Source: Achromobacter deleyi
Lineage (GTDB): Bacteria > Pseudomonadota > Gammaproteobacteria > Burkholderiales > Burkholderiaceae_B
Direction: 5' to 3'
DNA length: 64,000 bases
NCBI RefSeq assembly: GCF_902859705.1
Contig: NZ_CADIJO010000026.1
Location: forward strand, 1 to 64,000
A model generated the notes under the pieces. It was not told the DNA's origin. It saw nothing but the letters and a program-made list of their open reading frames with translations, and ran no database searches. How positions within the stretch are numbered: the stretch's first letter is position 1; each line of letters opens with the position of its first letter. The translations under genes and the position numbers were made by a program. Shown one piece after another: positions 44,663 through 55,000 of the stretch.

Positions 44663-46327
44663 ATGACTTCGTTCGCGACCCACACTGTGCTGAACCAGGT
44701 TCCGCCCCTGGAAGACTATTCGTTGTACGAGACCGATCCGGCGCTGCGTGACGCCGCGCAGCGCGAGGGTGCGGGCGCCTGGGCCGGCGACCTGGCCGCG
44801 CATGGCGCCTGGTTGGGCCGCGCCCAGACGCTGGCCGCAGGCGCCGAGGCCAACCGCTGTCCGCCGCGGCTCCAGGCCTACGACCGCAGCGGCCATCGCA
44901 TCGACCATGTGCAATTCCATCCGGCCTGGCAACTGCTGATGAGCGGCATCGCCGCGCGCGGCCTGCACAGCCGGGCCTGGGCGCAACCGGTGCCGGGCGC
45001 GCAGGTGGCGCGCGCGGCGGCGTACCTGATGCAGGGCCAGGTCGAGGCTGGCACGCTGTGTCCCACCACCATGACCTTTGCCGCCGTGCCGCTGTTGCAG
45101 CGCGAACCGGCGGGCGTGGTCGATTACGGCGGCGACTGGCTGCCAGTGCTGTTCTCGCGCGAATTCGATGGCGCCGACGCGCCGCTGGCCGGCAAGCGGG
45201 GCGCCCTGATCGGCATGGGGCTGACCGAGAAGCAAGGCGGCTCGGATCTGCGCGCCGTCACCACCCGGGCCGAACCGCTCGGTCCGGCTGGCCGCGGCTG
45301 CGCGTACCGCATCGTCGGGCACAAGTGGTTCTTTTCGGTGCCGCAGGCCGACGCGCACCTCGTGCTGGCGCAGACGGACGCCGGACTCAGCTGCTTTTTC
45401 GTGCCGCGCTGGATTCCGGGCGGGCCGCGCAACGCCATCCGCATCCGGCGCCTGAAGGACAAGCTGGGCAACCACAGCAACGCCAGCGCCGAGGTCGAGT
45501 TCGAAGACGCCTGGGGCGCCATGGTGGGCGAACCCGGGCGCGGCCTGGCGGTGCTGCTGGAAATGGCTGCGACCACACGGCTCGATTGCGTGCTGGGCAG
45601 CGCCGCGCTGCTGCGTCAGGCCGTGGTGCAGTCGCTGCACCATGCGGGCCACCGACAGGCCTTCGGCAAGCCGCTGCTGGCGCAGCCGCTGATGCGCAAC
45701 GTGCTGGCCGACCTGGCGCTGGAAGCCGAGGCCGCGCAGGCGCTGGCGCTGCGGCTGGCGCGGGCGGTGGACGAGCGCGGCGACGCTGCAGCGCGCGCAT
45801 TGGCGCGCGTGGGCACGCCGGCCGCGAAGCTGTGGGTGTGCAAGCGGGCCATCGCGGCGGTGGCCGAATGCATGGAGGCCTGGGGCGGCAACGGCTATGT
45901 GGAAGAAGGGCCGATGCCGCGCCTGTATCGCGAAACCCCGGTCAATTCCATCTGGGAAGGCTCGGGCAACGTGATGGCGCTGGACGTGCTGCGGGCGCTG
46001 CAGCGCGAACCCGAGGCGTTGCCGGCGCTGGAAGCCGAATTCGCGCCCGCTAGCGGCCAGTACCGCGAGTTCGATGCCGCGCTGGCGGCCTGGCGCGCGC
46101 TGCTGGCGGACCCGGCCCAGGCCGAGTTCCAGGCCCGCCGCATCGCCAGCGGCCTGGCGCGGCTGTGGCAGGCTGCGCTGTTGATCCAACACGCGCCCCA
46201 GGCCGTGGCGCAGGGCTTCGTCGTCAACCGCCTGGGCGCCATGGGTGGCGTCTTCGGCGAGCTGGCGGGGGGCGCCGACGTGGCGGCGATCCTGGCGCGG
46301 GCGTGGCCGGCCGCGGCCGCATGCTAA
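44663..46327 (+). CDS. aidB: Acyl-CoA dehydrogenase-like alkylation-response protein AidB
   Basis: A 554-residue flavoprotein of the AidB branch of acyl-CoA dehydrogenases. Matches to E. coli AidB run the whole length, starting with THTVLNQVPPLEDYSLYETD. They continue with QVEAGTLCPTTMTFA, LIGMGLTEKQGGSDLR, VGHKWFFSVPQADAHLVLAQ, RLKDKLGNHSNAS and RLYRETPVNSIWEGSGN. In E. coli AidB is induced in the Ada response and binds DNA. Here no ada gene is nearby, but an alkylpurine glycosylase gene is 4 kb upstream. Confidence 0.93.
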   Translation: MTSFATHTVLNQVPPLEDYSLYETDPALRDAAQREGAGAWAGDLAAHGAWLGRAQTLAAGAEANRCPPRLQAYDRSGHRIDHVQFHPAWQLLMSGIAARGLHSRAWAQPVPGAQVARAAAYLMQGQVEAGTLCPTTMTFAAVPLLQREPAGVVDYGGDWLPVLFSREFDGADAPLAGKRGALIGMGLTEKQGGSDLRAVTTRAEPLGPAGRGCAYRIVGHKWFFSVPQADAHLVLAQTDAGLSCFFVPRWIPGGPRNAIRIRRLKDKLGNHSNASAEVEFEDAWGAMVGEPGRGLAVLLEMAATTRLDCVLGSAALLRQAVVQSLHHAGHRQAFGKPLLAQPLMRNVLADLALEAEAAQALALRLARAVDERGDAAARALARVGTPAAKLWVCKRAIAAVAECMEAWGGNGYVEEGPMPRLYRETPVNSIWEGSGNVMALDVLRALQREPEALPALEAEFAPASGQYREFDAALAAWRALLADPAQAEFQARRIASGLARLWQAALLIQHAPQAVAQGFVVNRLGAMGGVFGELAGGADVAAILARAWPAAAAC

Positions 46328-46368
46328 ATTTCCCCGCTCTACTCACCTGAATCGCATTTTTTCCCGCC

Positions 46369-47049
46369 ATGCTCACCCAGCAAGAACTCAAGCAGCAAGC
46401 CGCCGACGCGGCCCTGGAACTCGTTGAACAGGTCGCCGGCCCCGATGTCATCATCGGCGTGGGCACCGGCTCCACGGCCGATCTTTTCATTGACGGCCTG
46501 GCGCGTTTCAAGGGCCGTATCGGTGGCACGGTCGCCAGTTCCGAACGCAGCGCGGCGCGCCTGGCGGGCCACGGCCTGAAGGTGCTGGACCTGAACGACG
46601 TGACCTCCATGCCCCTGTACGTGGACGGCGCCGACGAAATCGACGCCAACCTGCACATGATCAAGGGCGGCGGCGGCGCGCAGACGCGCGAAAAGATCGT
46701 GGCCTCGGTGGCCGAGCGCTTCGTCTGCATCGTCGACGAATCCAAGCTGGTGCAGGTGCTGGGCAAGTTCCCGCTGCCGATCGAAGTCATTCCGATGGCG
46801 CGCGAATCCGTGGCCCGCGCCATGGTCGCGCTGGGCGGCCAGCCGCGCCTGCGCGAGGGTTTCGTCACCGATAACGGCAACATCATCCTGGACGTCGCCG
46901 GCCTGTCGATCACCGACGCGCCGGGCCTGGAAGCCCGCATCAACAACCTGGCGGGCGTCGTGACCGTCGGCCTGTTCGCCATCGCCGGCGCCGACGTGGC
47001 GCTGCTGGCCACGCAAAGCGGCATCCGCCGCCTGGACCGCCGCGCCTGA
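46369..47049 (+). CDS. rpiA: Ribose-5-phosphate isomerase A
   Basis: A 226-residue pentose-phosphate enzyme interconverting ribose 5-phosphate and ribulose 5-phosphate. Conserved loops are [13 protein letters not shown] near residue 26, YVDGADEID near residue 84 and [15 protein letters not shown] near residue 98, which includes the catalytic Lys region. The length is normal. It stands alone between aidB and phoU. Confidence 0.96.
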   Translation: MLTQQELKQQAADAALELVEQVAGPDVIIGVGTGSTADLFIDGLARFKGRIGGTVASSERSAARLAGHGLKVLDLNDVTSMPLYVDGADEIDANLHMIKGGGGAQTREKIVASVAERFVCIVDESKLVQVLGKFPLPIEVIPMARESVARAMVALGGQPRLREGFVTDNGNIILDVAGLSITDAPGLEARINNLAGVVTVGLFAIAGADVALLATQSGIRRLDRRA

Positions 47050-47209
47050 GCGCGCGGCCGGTGCGCTCCGCCCGCGCTTGCCGGGGGCGGAGCCGCGATT
47101 CATAATCCTGTCACACTTGGGTCATAACCTTGCCGGTTGTGCAGGCCCATCTCGAGAAACTCTTTCATATCGGGGCAATGCAATGAGATCAACCACGCAG
47201 GGAGCCCGG

Positions 47210-47941
47210 ATGACGGAGCATACAAACAAGCAGTTCGACGCTGATCTGGAAAGCGTCCGTTCGCAGTTCTTGCAAATGGGCGGCGTGGTCGAAGCCATGA
47301 TCCAGGAGGCCATCGACGCGCTGGCCAGCGGCGATCTGACGCTGGTTGAAAAAGTGCGCGAGCGCGAAAAGGAAGTCAATCGCCACGAAGTGGAGATCGA
47401 CGAAAGCATCAGCCGCATCCTGGCCCGCCACCAGCCCACCGCCATCGACCTGCGCATGCTGATGGCCGTGTCCAAGATGCTGACCGACATGGAACGCTCG
47501 GGCGACGAGGCCGAGAAAGTGGCCACCGTGGCCCGCCGCATCCACGAAGCCGACATGCCGCACATTCCGGTGATCGAACTGCGCCACATGGCCTCCAACG
47601 TGCGCACCATGCTGCACCAGGCCCTGGACGCTTTCGCCCGCCTCGACCCGATCCTGGCCGCCGCCGTCGTGCGCAGCGACAAGGAAGTCGACAAGGAATG
47701 GAAGGGCGCGTTGCGCCACCTGATCACCTACATGATCGAAGACCCGCGCACCATTTCGCGCGCCATCGACATGATCTTCATTGCCCGCGCCCTGGAACGC
47801 ATTGGCGACCACGCCAAGAACATGTCCGAACGCGTGATCTACATGGTCAAGGGCGCCGACGTGCGCCATACCGGCGTGAAGAACACCGAGCGCCTGGCGC
47901 GCGGCGAAGAAGACACGCCGGCCGAATCGCAGGATTCCTGA
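47210..47941 (+). CDS. phoU: Phosphate signalling regulator PhoU
   Basis: A 243-residue all-helical protein with two PhoU three-helix domains. Metal-binding-type motifs are seen in ERSGDEAEKVATVARRI and ALERIGDHAKNMSERVIYM. It dampens PhoR-PhoB signalling and phosphate uptake. It is not next to pst genes here. I use ATG 47210 with GGGAG upstream; ATG 47183 in frame is possible. It ends at a strong terminator. Confidence 0.94.
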   Translation: MTEHTNKQFDADLESVRSQFLQMGGVVEAMIQEAIDALASGDLTLVEKVREREKEVNRHEVEIDESISRILARHQPTAIDLRMLMAVSKMLTDMERSGDEAEKVATVARRIHEADMPHIPVIELRHMASNVRTMLHQALDAFARLDPILAAAVVRSDKEVDKEWKGALRHLITYMIEDPRTISRAIDMIFIARALERIGDHAKNMSERVIYMVKGADVRHTGVKNTERLARGEEDTPAESQDS

Positions 47942-47978
47942 TCTGCGCCAACGCCCTGCCGCAGGCCGGCAAGGCAAG

Positions 47979-48016
47979 AAAAAACCCCAAGCGCGCTGGC
48001 GTCTTGGGGTTTTTTA
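47979..48016 (+). terminator. Bidirectional intrinsic terminator after phoU
   Basis: AAAACCCCAAG (47981-47991) pairs with CTTGGGGTTTT (48003-48013) and ends in a T run. The A run on the left allows use by the convergent phospholipase C-like gene. Confidence 0.9.
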
Positions 48017-48033
48017 TTTGGGGGGCGTAGGCG

Positions 48034-50016
48034 TTACAGGCTGGCAGCGGCCGCCGAGGGCAGTGCGGCGCCCTGGCACAGCCGCGGGTCGGGCACGCCG
48101 GACTTGCCGGGGTTGATCCGTCCCGCCAGGCGGCGGCCGAAGGCGGGCAGGGCCTGCGCGGTCACTTCCAGGTCGTACCAGCCTTCGCAGCCGGCGTATT
48201 TCAGTTCCAGTGCGCCGCCGGCCTGTACGTGCGCCATGGCGCGCCAACCGTCACCCATGCGCGACTCGATCAGCACGGGCTGGTGGTGTTCGCCGTGGTT
48301 GATCAGGCGCAGGCGTACGCCCGAGGTCACCGGCACCAATTGCGTTTCCAGCAGGCCGGCGTCGCGCGCGTCGCCGCGGAACTGGCGATGAAAGCCATCC
48401 GGGCCCAGCAGCCAAAGATCGTAGGCCCCATGGGCGTCCAGACGCCAGCCGTCGTCCAGCCGCGCGCCTGCGCCGATGGTGTAGCGGCGCGGGGCGCGGT
48501 CCAGCGCCAGGCGGTCGTACACGTGCAGCACGGCGCCCGCGGTGCCGGGGTTGCGGAAGGTCAGGCGGTAGTGCTCGCCGTCGGCCGTCATGCGGCCCAC
48601 GGCCTCCAGCGCGTAGGGCAGGGCGCAGGCGTGGCGGATGCTGTCGGCGTGCAGCGAACCGCGGTCGCCCACGAAGTCGAAGGCCGACGTCAGGTCGCCG
48701 GCCACGGCGCGGCGCCAGGCGCTGATGTTGGGTTCGGGCACGCCAAAGCGGGCCTCCAGGAAGCGGATCACCGAGGTGTGGTCGAACACCTGCGAATTGA
48801 CCCAGCCGCCCCGGCTCCAGGGCGACACCACCAGCATCGGCACGCGCGGGCCCATGCCGAAGCCGCGGCCGTGCAGGGCGGGAGGATCGTCGGGGGTGCC
48901 GGCGCTGGGGCCGTGGCGGGCGTCGTGGTATTCGCCGTCCAGTTCCACCGTTGACAGGCCGCCCGAGTGGCTGCCCGCCTGGCCGCCCTGGGGGCGGGCC
49001 GGGGGCGCGGGCGGCGGCATGTGGTCGAAGAAACAGTCGTTTTCGTCGTAGGTGACCAGGAACACGCAGCCGCTCCAGACGGCGGGGTTGCGCGTCAGGA
49101 TATCCAGCACCCGTTCGGTATAGGCGCCCCCCTGGCGCGGCGACGAGACTTCCGGATGCTCGGAATCGGTGGTGGGGGCGATGATCCACGACACCTGCGG
49201 CAGCGTCCCCTGGTCCACGTCGCGCGCCAGGTCATCCAGGGTATGGGTCGACAGGGCGCGGTCGCGCAGCGGGGCGTCGGCGGCCGTGCTGGCATGCTGG
49301 CGGCGGTATTGCCGAAAGCCCGCCAGCGGGTTGTCGTGGAAGTTGTCCGCCATGTCCTGGTAGATGCGCCAGTCGATGCCGGCGGCCTGGAGGCGTTCGG
49401 GGTAGGTGGTCCAGCCGTAGCCCTGGTCGGCCGGCCCCAGGCGGTCGAACGTATTGACCAGCGCGGGGCCGCCCGCGCGTCCCAGCGGATCGTTGGTGCC
49501 GGTCCACAGGAACAGCCGGTTCGGGTTGGTACCGGCGTGGATGGCGCAGTGATACGCATCGCACACGGTGAAGGCATTGGCCAGCGCGGTCTGGAACGGC
49601 ACTTCGTGGGGCCGGTAGGCGCCCAGGCCCAGGCGGCTCTTGGCGGCCAGCCACTGGTCCATGCGGCCGTCGTTCCAGGCGCGCTGGGCGTCGTCCCAGG
49701 TATGCGGGGTGATGTAGCCTACCGGCGTGTGGCTGGCGTAGTCGGCGTGCAGCGCGTAGGGGCGCAGGGTCTGGCGGCCATGGGCCTGGGTCAGGATGTT
49801 GCCGGCGGCCGTGGGCACGAGATGCGGGTCGGCCAGCCCGCGCACGCCCGGCAGCGCGCCAAAGTAGTGGTCGAAGGACCGGTTTTCCTGCATCAGGATG
49901 ACGACGTGCCGCACGTCGTCGAGCGTGCCGCGCTTGCGGTCGGGGGCGATGCCCAACGCGCGCCGGATGGCCGGGGGCAGATCGGGCGTGGCGGCGGAAC
50001 TCGGTTCTTCGTTCAT
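48034..50016 (-). CDS. Phosphocholine-type phospholipase C-like protein without signal peptide
   Basis: A 660-residue phosphoesterase of the bacterial phospholipase C (PlcH/PlcN) / acid phosphatase family. The conserved start VRHVVILMQENRSFDHYFGALPGVRGLADP begins near residue 36. The HAGTNPNRLFLWTGTNDP, YDENDCFFDHMPPP and GMGPRVPMLVVSPWSRGGWV blocks follow, as do two C-terminal DUF756-type domains. Family members normally carry a TAT signal. Here the N-terminus (MNEEPSSAATPDLPPAIRR) has none, and the frame closes 9 codons upstream. Confidence 0.88.
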   Translation of the reverse strand: MNEEPSSAATPDLPPAIRRALGIAPDRKRGTLDDVRHVVILMQENRSFDHYFGALPGVRGLADPHLVPTAAGNILTQAHGRQTLRPYALHADYASHTPVGYITPHTWDDAQRAWNDGRMDQWLAAKSRLGLGAYRPHEVPFQTALANAFTVCDAYHCAIHAGTNPNRLFLWTGTNDPLGRAGGPALVNTFDRLGPADQGYGWTTYPERLQAAGIDWRIYQDMADNFHDNPLAGFRQYRRQHASTAADAPLRDRALSTHTLDDLARDVDQGTLPQVSWIIAPTTDSEHPEVSSPRQGGAYTERVLDILTRNPAVWSGCVFLVTYDENDCFFDHMPPPAPPARPQGGQAGSHSGGLSTVELDGEYHDARHGPSAGTPDDPPALHGRGFGMGPRVPMLVVSPWSRGGWVNSQVFDHTSVIRFLEARFGVPEPNISAWRRAVAGDLTSAFDFVGDRGSLHADSIRHACALPYALEAVGRMTADGEHYRLTFRNPGTAGAVLHVYDRLALDRAPRRYTIGAGARLDDGWRLDAHGAYDLWLLGPDGFHRQFRGDARDAGLLETQLVPVTSGVRLRLINHGEHHQPVLIESRMGDGWRAMAHVQAGGALELKYAGCEGWYDLEVTAQALPAFGRRLAGRINPGKSGVPDPRLCQGAALPSAAAASL

Positions 50017-50095
50017 GACAGCATTAATACGGCCTGCGATATCGGAATCTTAAGGCCAGTGCGGGGGCGGGCGGCCGGGCGGGCCGCAAAAGCGC

Positions 50096-50121
50096 GAAGC
50101 CCCTCGCAGGCGAGGGGCTTC
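50096..50121 (-). terminator. Hairpin downstream of yggX
   Basis: An exact 11-bp stem, GAAGCCCCTCG (50096-50106) with CGAGGGGCTTC (50111-50121), and a 4-base loop. A short T run follows on the minus strand after a few GC bases, so this is a probable terminator for yggX. Confidence 0.65.
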
Positions 50122-50154
50122 ACTGGCGTGCCGCGCGCGGCGGCGCGGCGGGGC

Positions 50155-50427
50155 TCAGGCCGAGGGCGGAACGTAGCCCTGGGCTTCGACGCTGCCGTCC
50201 TCGAACAGGAAACGCTCCATTTGCTGCTGCAGGTACTTGCGAGCGCGGGCGTCGGCCAGGTTCAGGCGGTTTTCGTTGACCAGGCGCGTCTGCACCTGCT
50301 TCCACTCTTCCCAAGCTTCCTTGGAAATGCTCTGCCAGATACGGGTGCCGAGTTCGCCGGGGTAGGGCGGAAAATCCAGCCCTTCGGCTTCACGCTTCAA
50401 TTTCACACAGTTGACGGTACGGGCCAT
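50155..50427 (-). CDS. yggX: Oxidative damage protection protein / Fe(II)-trafficking protein
   Basis: A 90-residue cytosolic YggX family protein that helps protect iron-sulfur proteins from oxidants. The signature [27 protein letters not shown], with Cys7, is intact, followed by [19 protein letters not shown]. It lies just downstream of argA on the same strand with a hairpin (50470-50494) between them. Confidence 0.96.
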   Translation of the reverse strand: MARTVNCVKLKREAEGLDFPPYPGELGTRIWQSISKEAWEEWKQVQTRLVNENRLNLADARARKYLQQQMERFLFEDGSVEAQGYVPPSA

Positions 50428-50524
50428 GGTTCGCTGCCGGAAAGAATAGGTAATGGGGCATTTTAGCGGGCTTGGCGCGCGGACGGCGCCAAGCCCCTTC
50501 GGGCCCTGCGGGTAGGGCCGGGCG

Positions 50525-51883
50525 TTACAGCTTCTTGATGAACACCAGGCTGTTGCGCGAACGGTTGTAGTGGTTCTGCTTTTCGCGCGGCAGGTCGGTG
50601 ATGCCGCCCTGCACGAAGCCGCGTTTCATGAACCAGTGCGAGGTTCGGGTGGTCAGCACGAACAGGCGCTTGGCGCCGGTCGCGCGGGCGCGCGATTCCA
50701 TGTGGCGCAGCAGGATTTCGCCTTCGCCCGAGCCTTGCCATTCGGGGTGGACGATCAGGCAGGCCATTTCGGCCATCTGCTCGTCGGCGAACGTGTGCAG
50801 GGCCGCGCAGCCGTAGATCACGCCGTCGTGCTCGAGCACGGTGAAGTTTTCCACGTCGCGCTCGACCACGCTGCGCGGGCGCGGCACCAGCGTGCCGTCG
50901 GCTTCCAGGGGCTCGATCAGGCTGAGGATGGCGCCGACGTCGTCGATGGTGGCCGGGCGCAGGTCGTCCAGGGTGTCTTCGACCACCATGGTGCCCACGC
51001 CGTCGTGGGTGAAGATTTCGAGCAGCACGCTGCCGTCCAGCGCGAAGGGCACCAGGTGGGCGCGGGCCACGCCGCGCTTGACCGCCAGCGACGCGTATTG
51101 CAGGTAGGCGCCGGTTTCCTCGTCCAGCGAACCGGCGGCCAGCAGGCCGTCGGCGTCCACGCGGGCCAGTTCGGTGTCCACGGTGCCGTCTTCGTTCAGC
51201 ACGCCTTGGCCGCTGGACAGGAAGATCAGCTTTTCGGCGCGCAGCGCCACGGCCACGCTGGTGGCCAGGTCTTCCATGGCCAGGTTGAAGGCGTCGCCCG
51301 TGGGCGAGAAGCCCAGCGGCGACAGCAGCACGACCGACGAGCCTTTTTCGATGGCGAACTTCAGCGCGTCGACGTCGATCTTGCGCACCTGGCCGGTGTG
51401 CTTGTAGTCCACGCCTTCGAGCACGCCGGTGGGGCGGGCGGTGACGAAATTGCCCGAAATGACACGGATGTGGGCATGCGACATCGGCGTATTGGGCAGG
51501 CCCTGGCTGAAGGCGGCCTCGATATCCAGGCGGATCTCGCCGGCGGCTTCCTTGGCGCATTCCAGCGCGGCGGCGTCGGTGGGCGCCAGGCCGCGGTCAA
51601 ACTGCTGGGTGAAGCCCTTCAGGCGCAGCTGTTCGTTGACCTGGGGGCGCGAGCCGTGCACCAGCACCAGCCGGATGCCCAGCGAGGACAGCAGCGACAA
51701 GTCCTGGACCAGCGCGTTCAGCGCGCCGGCCTGCACCAATTCACCGCCAAACGCCACCACGAAGGTCTTGCCTCGGAACGCATGCACATAGGGCGCCACA
51801 TCTCGGAACCATCGGACGAACTGGGCAGGGGCGAATTCAGGGGCTTCAAGGGCGGAGACGGTGTCTGGTTCCAGGTCGGGCAT
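50525..51883 (-). CDS. argA: Amino-acid N-acetyltransferase (N-acetylglutamate synthase)
   Basis: The first enzyme of arginine synthesis, forming N-acetylglutamate. The 452-residue product has an N-terminal amino-acid-kinase domain ([27 protein letters not shown]), which binds feedback arginine, and a C-terminal GNAT domain ([21 protein letters not shown]). ATG 51883 is preferred over the upstream TTG. It is divergent from hrpA through a symmetric pair of -10 hexamers. Confidence 0.95.
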   Translation of the reverse strand: MPDLEPDTVSALEAPEFAPAQFVRWFRDVAPYVHAFRGKTFVVAFGGELVQAGALNALVQDLSLLSSLGIRLVLVHGSRPQVNEQLRLKGFTQQFDRGLAPTDAAALECAKEAAGEIRLDIEAAFSQGLPNTPMSHAHIRVISGNFVTARPTGVLEGVDYKHTGQVRKIDVDALKFAIEKGSSVVLLSPLGFSPTGDAFNLAMEDLATSVAVALRAEKLIFLSSGQGVLNEDGTVDTELARVDADGLLAAGSLDEETGAYLQYASLAVKRGVARAHLVPFALDGSVLLEIFTHDGVGTMVVEDTLDDLRPATIDDVGAILSLIEPLEADGTLVPRPRSVVERDVENFTVLEHDGVIYGCAALHTFADEQMAEMACLIVHPEWQGSGEGEILLRHMESRARATGAKRLFVLTTRTSHWFMKRGFVQGGITDLPREKQNHYNRSRNSLVFIKKL

Positions 51884-51965
51884 GATGGGTGGGGCAATTC
51901 CTGAGAGTGGCAACAACGCGGCAAGGCGCCGCGTCAACGCGCCGTCGCAAGGGCGGCGTGCCGAA

Positions 51966-51994
51966 ATTATATGACCGCGGGGCGTTTATATAAT
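51966..51994. promoter_or_regulatory. Symmetric divergent promoter between argA and hrpA
   Basis: TATAAT at 51989-51994 reads toward hrpA. Its mirror image (ATTATA at 51966-51971, TATAAT on the minus strand) reads toward argA. They are separated by exactly 17 bases, so each -10 occupies the -35 position of the other. Confidence 0.5.
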
Positions 51995-52019
51995 AGGCAG
52001 CTAACCGGACAAATCGTAC

Positions 52020-55000
52020 ATGCCAGAATCTTCCCGCCCGCGGCCGCCTGAAGCGGCCGACGGGTCGACCCGTGCCCCCGGAAAACCGCGGGCCGACGGC
52101 GCAGCCCAGGCCGAGCGCCGGGCGCCACGCCCCGAACGGCCCATTCCGGCCGTTTCCTACCCCGAAGACCTGCCCGTCAGCGCGCGGCGCCAGGAGATCG
52201 CGCGCGCCATCGCCAACCACCAGGTGGTGATCGTCAGCGGCGAGACCGGTTCGGGCAAGACCACCCAGCTGCCCAAGATCTGCCTGGAACTGGGCCGCGG
52301 CCGCCAGAAGATGATCGGCCATACCCAGCCGCGCCGGCTGGCCGCGACGTCGGTGGCCAAGCGCATCGCCGAAGAGCTGAACACGCCGATGGGCGAGGTG
52401 GTGGGCTACCAGGTGCGTTTCAACGACCGCACCGGCCCCAACGCGTCCATCAAGCTGATGACGGACGGCATCCTGCTGGCCGAGTCGCAGCGCGACCCGC
52501 TTTTGCGCCGCTACGACACCATCATCATCGACGAGGCGCACGAACGCAGCCTGAACATCGACTTCCTGCTGGGCTACCTGAAGCAGCTGCTGCCGCGGCG
52601 CCCGGACCTGAAGATCATCATCACGTCGGCCACCATCGACGCCGAGCGCTTTGCCCGCCATTTCGCGGCGTCCGAAGACAAGCCCGCGCCGGTCATCGAG
52701 GTCTCGGGCCGGCTGTACCCGGTTGAACTGCGCTACCGCCCGGTGCGGGAAGAACCCGCCGAAGACGAAGCGCCCGCCAAGGCCGGGCGCGACCGCGAAC
52801 GCATGTCCGGCGACGAAGAGCGCGACCTGATCGACGCCATCGTCGACGCGGTGGACGAATGCGCCCGCCACGGCCCGGGCGACGTGCTGGTGTTCCTGCC
52901 CGGCGAACGCGAGATCCGCGAGTCGGCCGAGGCCCTGCGCAAACGCCATCCGGCCGGCACCGAGGTGCTGCCGCTGTACGCGCGCCTGTCGCAGGCCGAA
53001 CAGGAACAGATCTTCCATCCGCGCGGCAACGCGCGGCGCATCGTGCTGGCCACCAACGTGGCCGAAACCTCGCTGACCGTGCCCGGCATCCGCTTCGTGG
53101 TCGACAGCGGCCTGGCCCGCATCAAGCGCTATTCGTGGCGCAACAAGGTCGAGCAGCTGCGCATCGAGCCCATCAGCCGGGCCTCGGCCAACCAGCGCGC
53201 CGGCCGCTGCGGCCGCGTGGGTCCGGGCGTGTGCATCCGTCTCTACGACGAAACCGATTTCAACGCCCGCGCCGCCTTCACCGACCCCGAAGTGCTGCGC
53301 TCGTCGCTGGCCTCGGTCATCCTGCGGATGAAGTCGCTCAAGCTGGACGACATCGAGCAGTTCCCGTTCGTCGAGGCCCCGCCGGGGCGGGCGGTGGCCG
53401 ACGGCTACCACTTGCTGCAGGAACTGGGCGCCATCGAACTGGCCACGGCCGACGACGATACCGATGCCACCCGCACCGGCGCCTCGTTCGTGCTGACCCA
53501 GACGGGCCACGAACTGGCCAAGCTGCCGGTCGACCCGCGCATCGGCCGCATGATCCTGGCCGCGCGCGAACAGCAATGCCTGGCCGAAATGCTGATCATC
53601 GCCTCGGCCCTGTCGGTGCAGGACGCGCGCGACCGCCCCATGCAGGAACGCGAGGCCGCCGAGGCCGCGCACGCCAAGTTCGCCGACGACAAGTCCGAAT
53701 TCATTTCCTTCCTGAAGCTGTGGCGCTGGTACGGCGAACAGGTCCAGCACAAGGCCTCGCAGCGCAAGCTGGTGGGCCTCTTGCGGCAGAACTTCCTGTC
53801 GCCGATCCGGCTGCGCGAATGGCACGACGTCCATACCCAGCTGGCCGCGCTGGTGGGCGAGCAGGGCTGGCGCGTCAACCAGATCGAAGCCACCTACGAA
53901 CAGCTGCACCTGGCGCTGCTGTCGGGCCTGCTCGGCAATATCGGCTTCAAGAGCGACGAGGGCGGCCATTACCAGGGCGCCCGCGACATCCGCTTCCATA
54001 TCCACCCCGGCTCGCGCCTGGTCAAGAAGGCCGGGCGCTGGATCGTAGCCGCCGAACTGGTCGAGACCACCCGCCTGTACGCGCGCTGCGTGGCCCGCAT
54101 CGACCCCGTCTGGCTGGAAAAGGTGGGCGCCCACCTGATCCGCAAGAACTGGTCGGACCCGCGCTGGGAAAAGAAGGCCGGCCAGGTGGTGGCCAACGAA
54201 CGCGCCACGCTGTATGGGCTGACCATCTACACCGGTCGGCGCATCCAGTACGGCCGCGTGCATCCGCGCGAGGCGCGCGAACTGTTCATCCGCCAGGCGC
54301 TGGTGCCGGGCGAGATCGACACGCGCCTGGCCTTCGTGGCCCACAACCGCAAGCTGATCGCCGGCATCGAAAAGCTCGAACACCAGACCCGCCGCCCGGA
54401 CATCCTGGTCGACGACGAGCTGATCTACGCCTTCTACGACCGTCAACTGCCGGCCGACATCTCGCAGACCGCCACGCTGGAAAAGTGGGTGGGCGGCCTG
54501 GACAAGGCCGCCGCGGCCAAGCTGATGCTGACGCGCGACGAGCTGATGCGGCATGAGGCCGCCGGGGTCACCACCGACGTCTTCCCCAAGAAGGTCGAGT
54601 GGCAGGGCGTGTCGATGGCGCTGGACTACCACTTCGAACCCGGCTCGCCGCGCGACGGCGTGACGCTGTCGGTGCCGCTGTTCGCCCTGAACCAGATCGA
54701 CCCGGCGCGCTGCGAATGGCTGGTGCCCGGCATGCTCAAGGAAAAGGCGCACCTGCTGCTCAAGTCTTTGCCGCAGAAGCTGCGGCGCCACTGCGTGCCG
54801 CTGCCCGATTACGCTGCCGGTTTCTACGACCGCTGGTTCGAGCGCATGGCCGATCCCCAGATGGGCCTGGTCGACGCCCTGATCGCCGACATGTGGGACC
54901 AGGTGCAGGTGCGCCCGGCCGTGGCCGATTTCAAGCTGGAAACCCTGCCGGCCCACCTGTTCATGAACTTCCGGGTGGTCGACGAACACGGCCGCATGTT

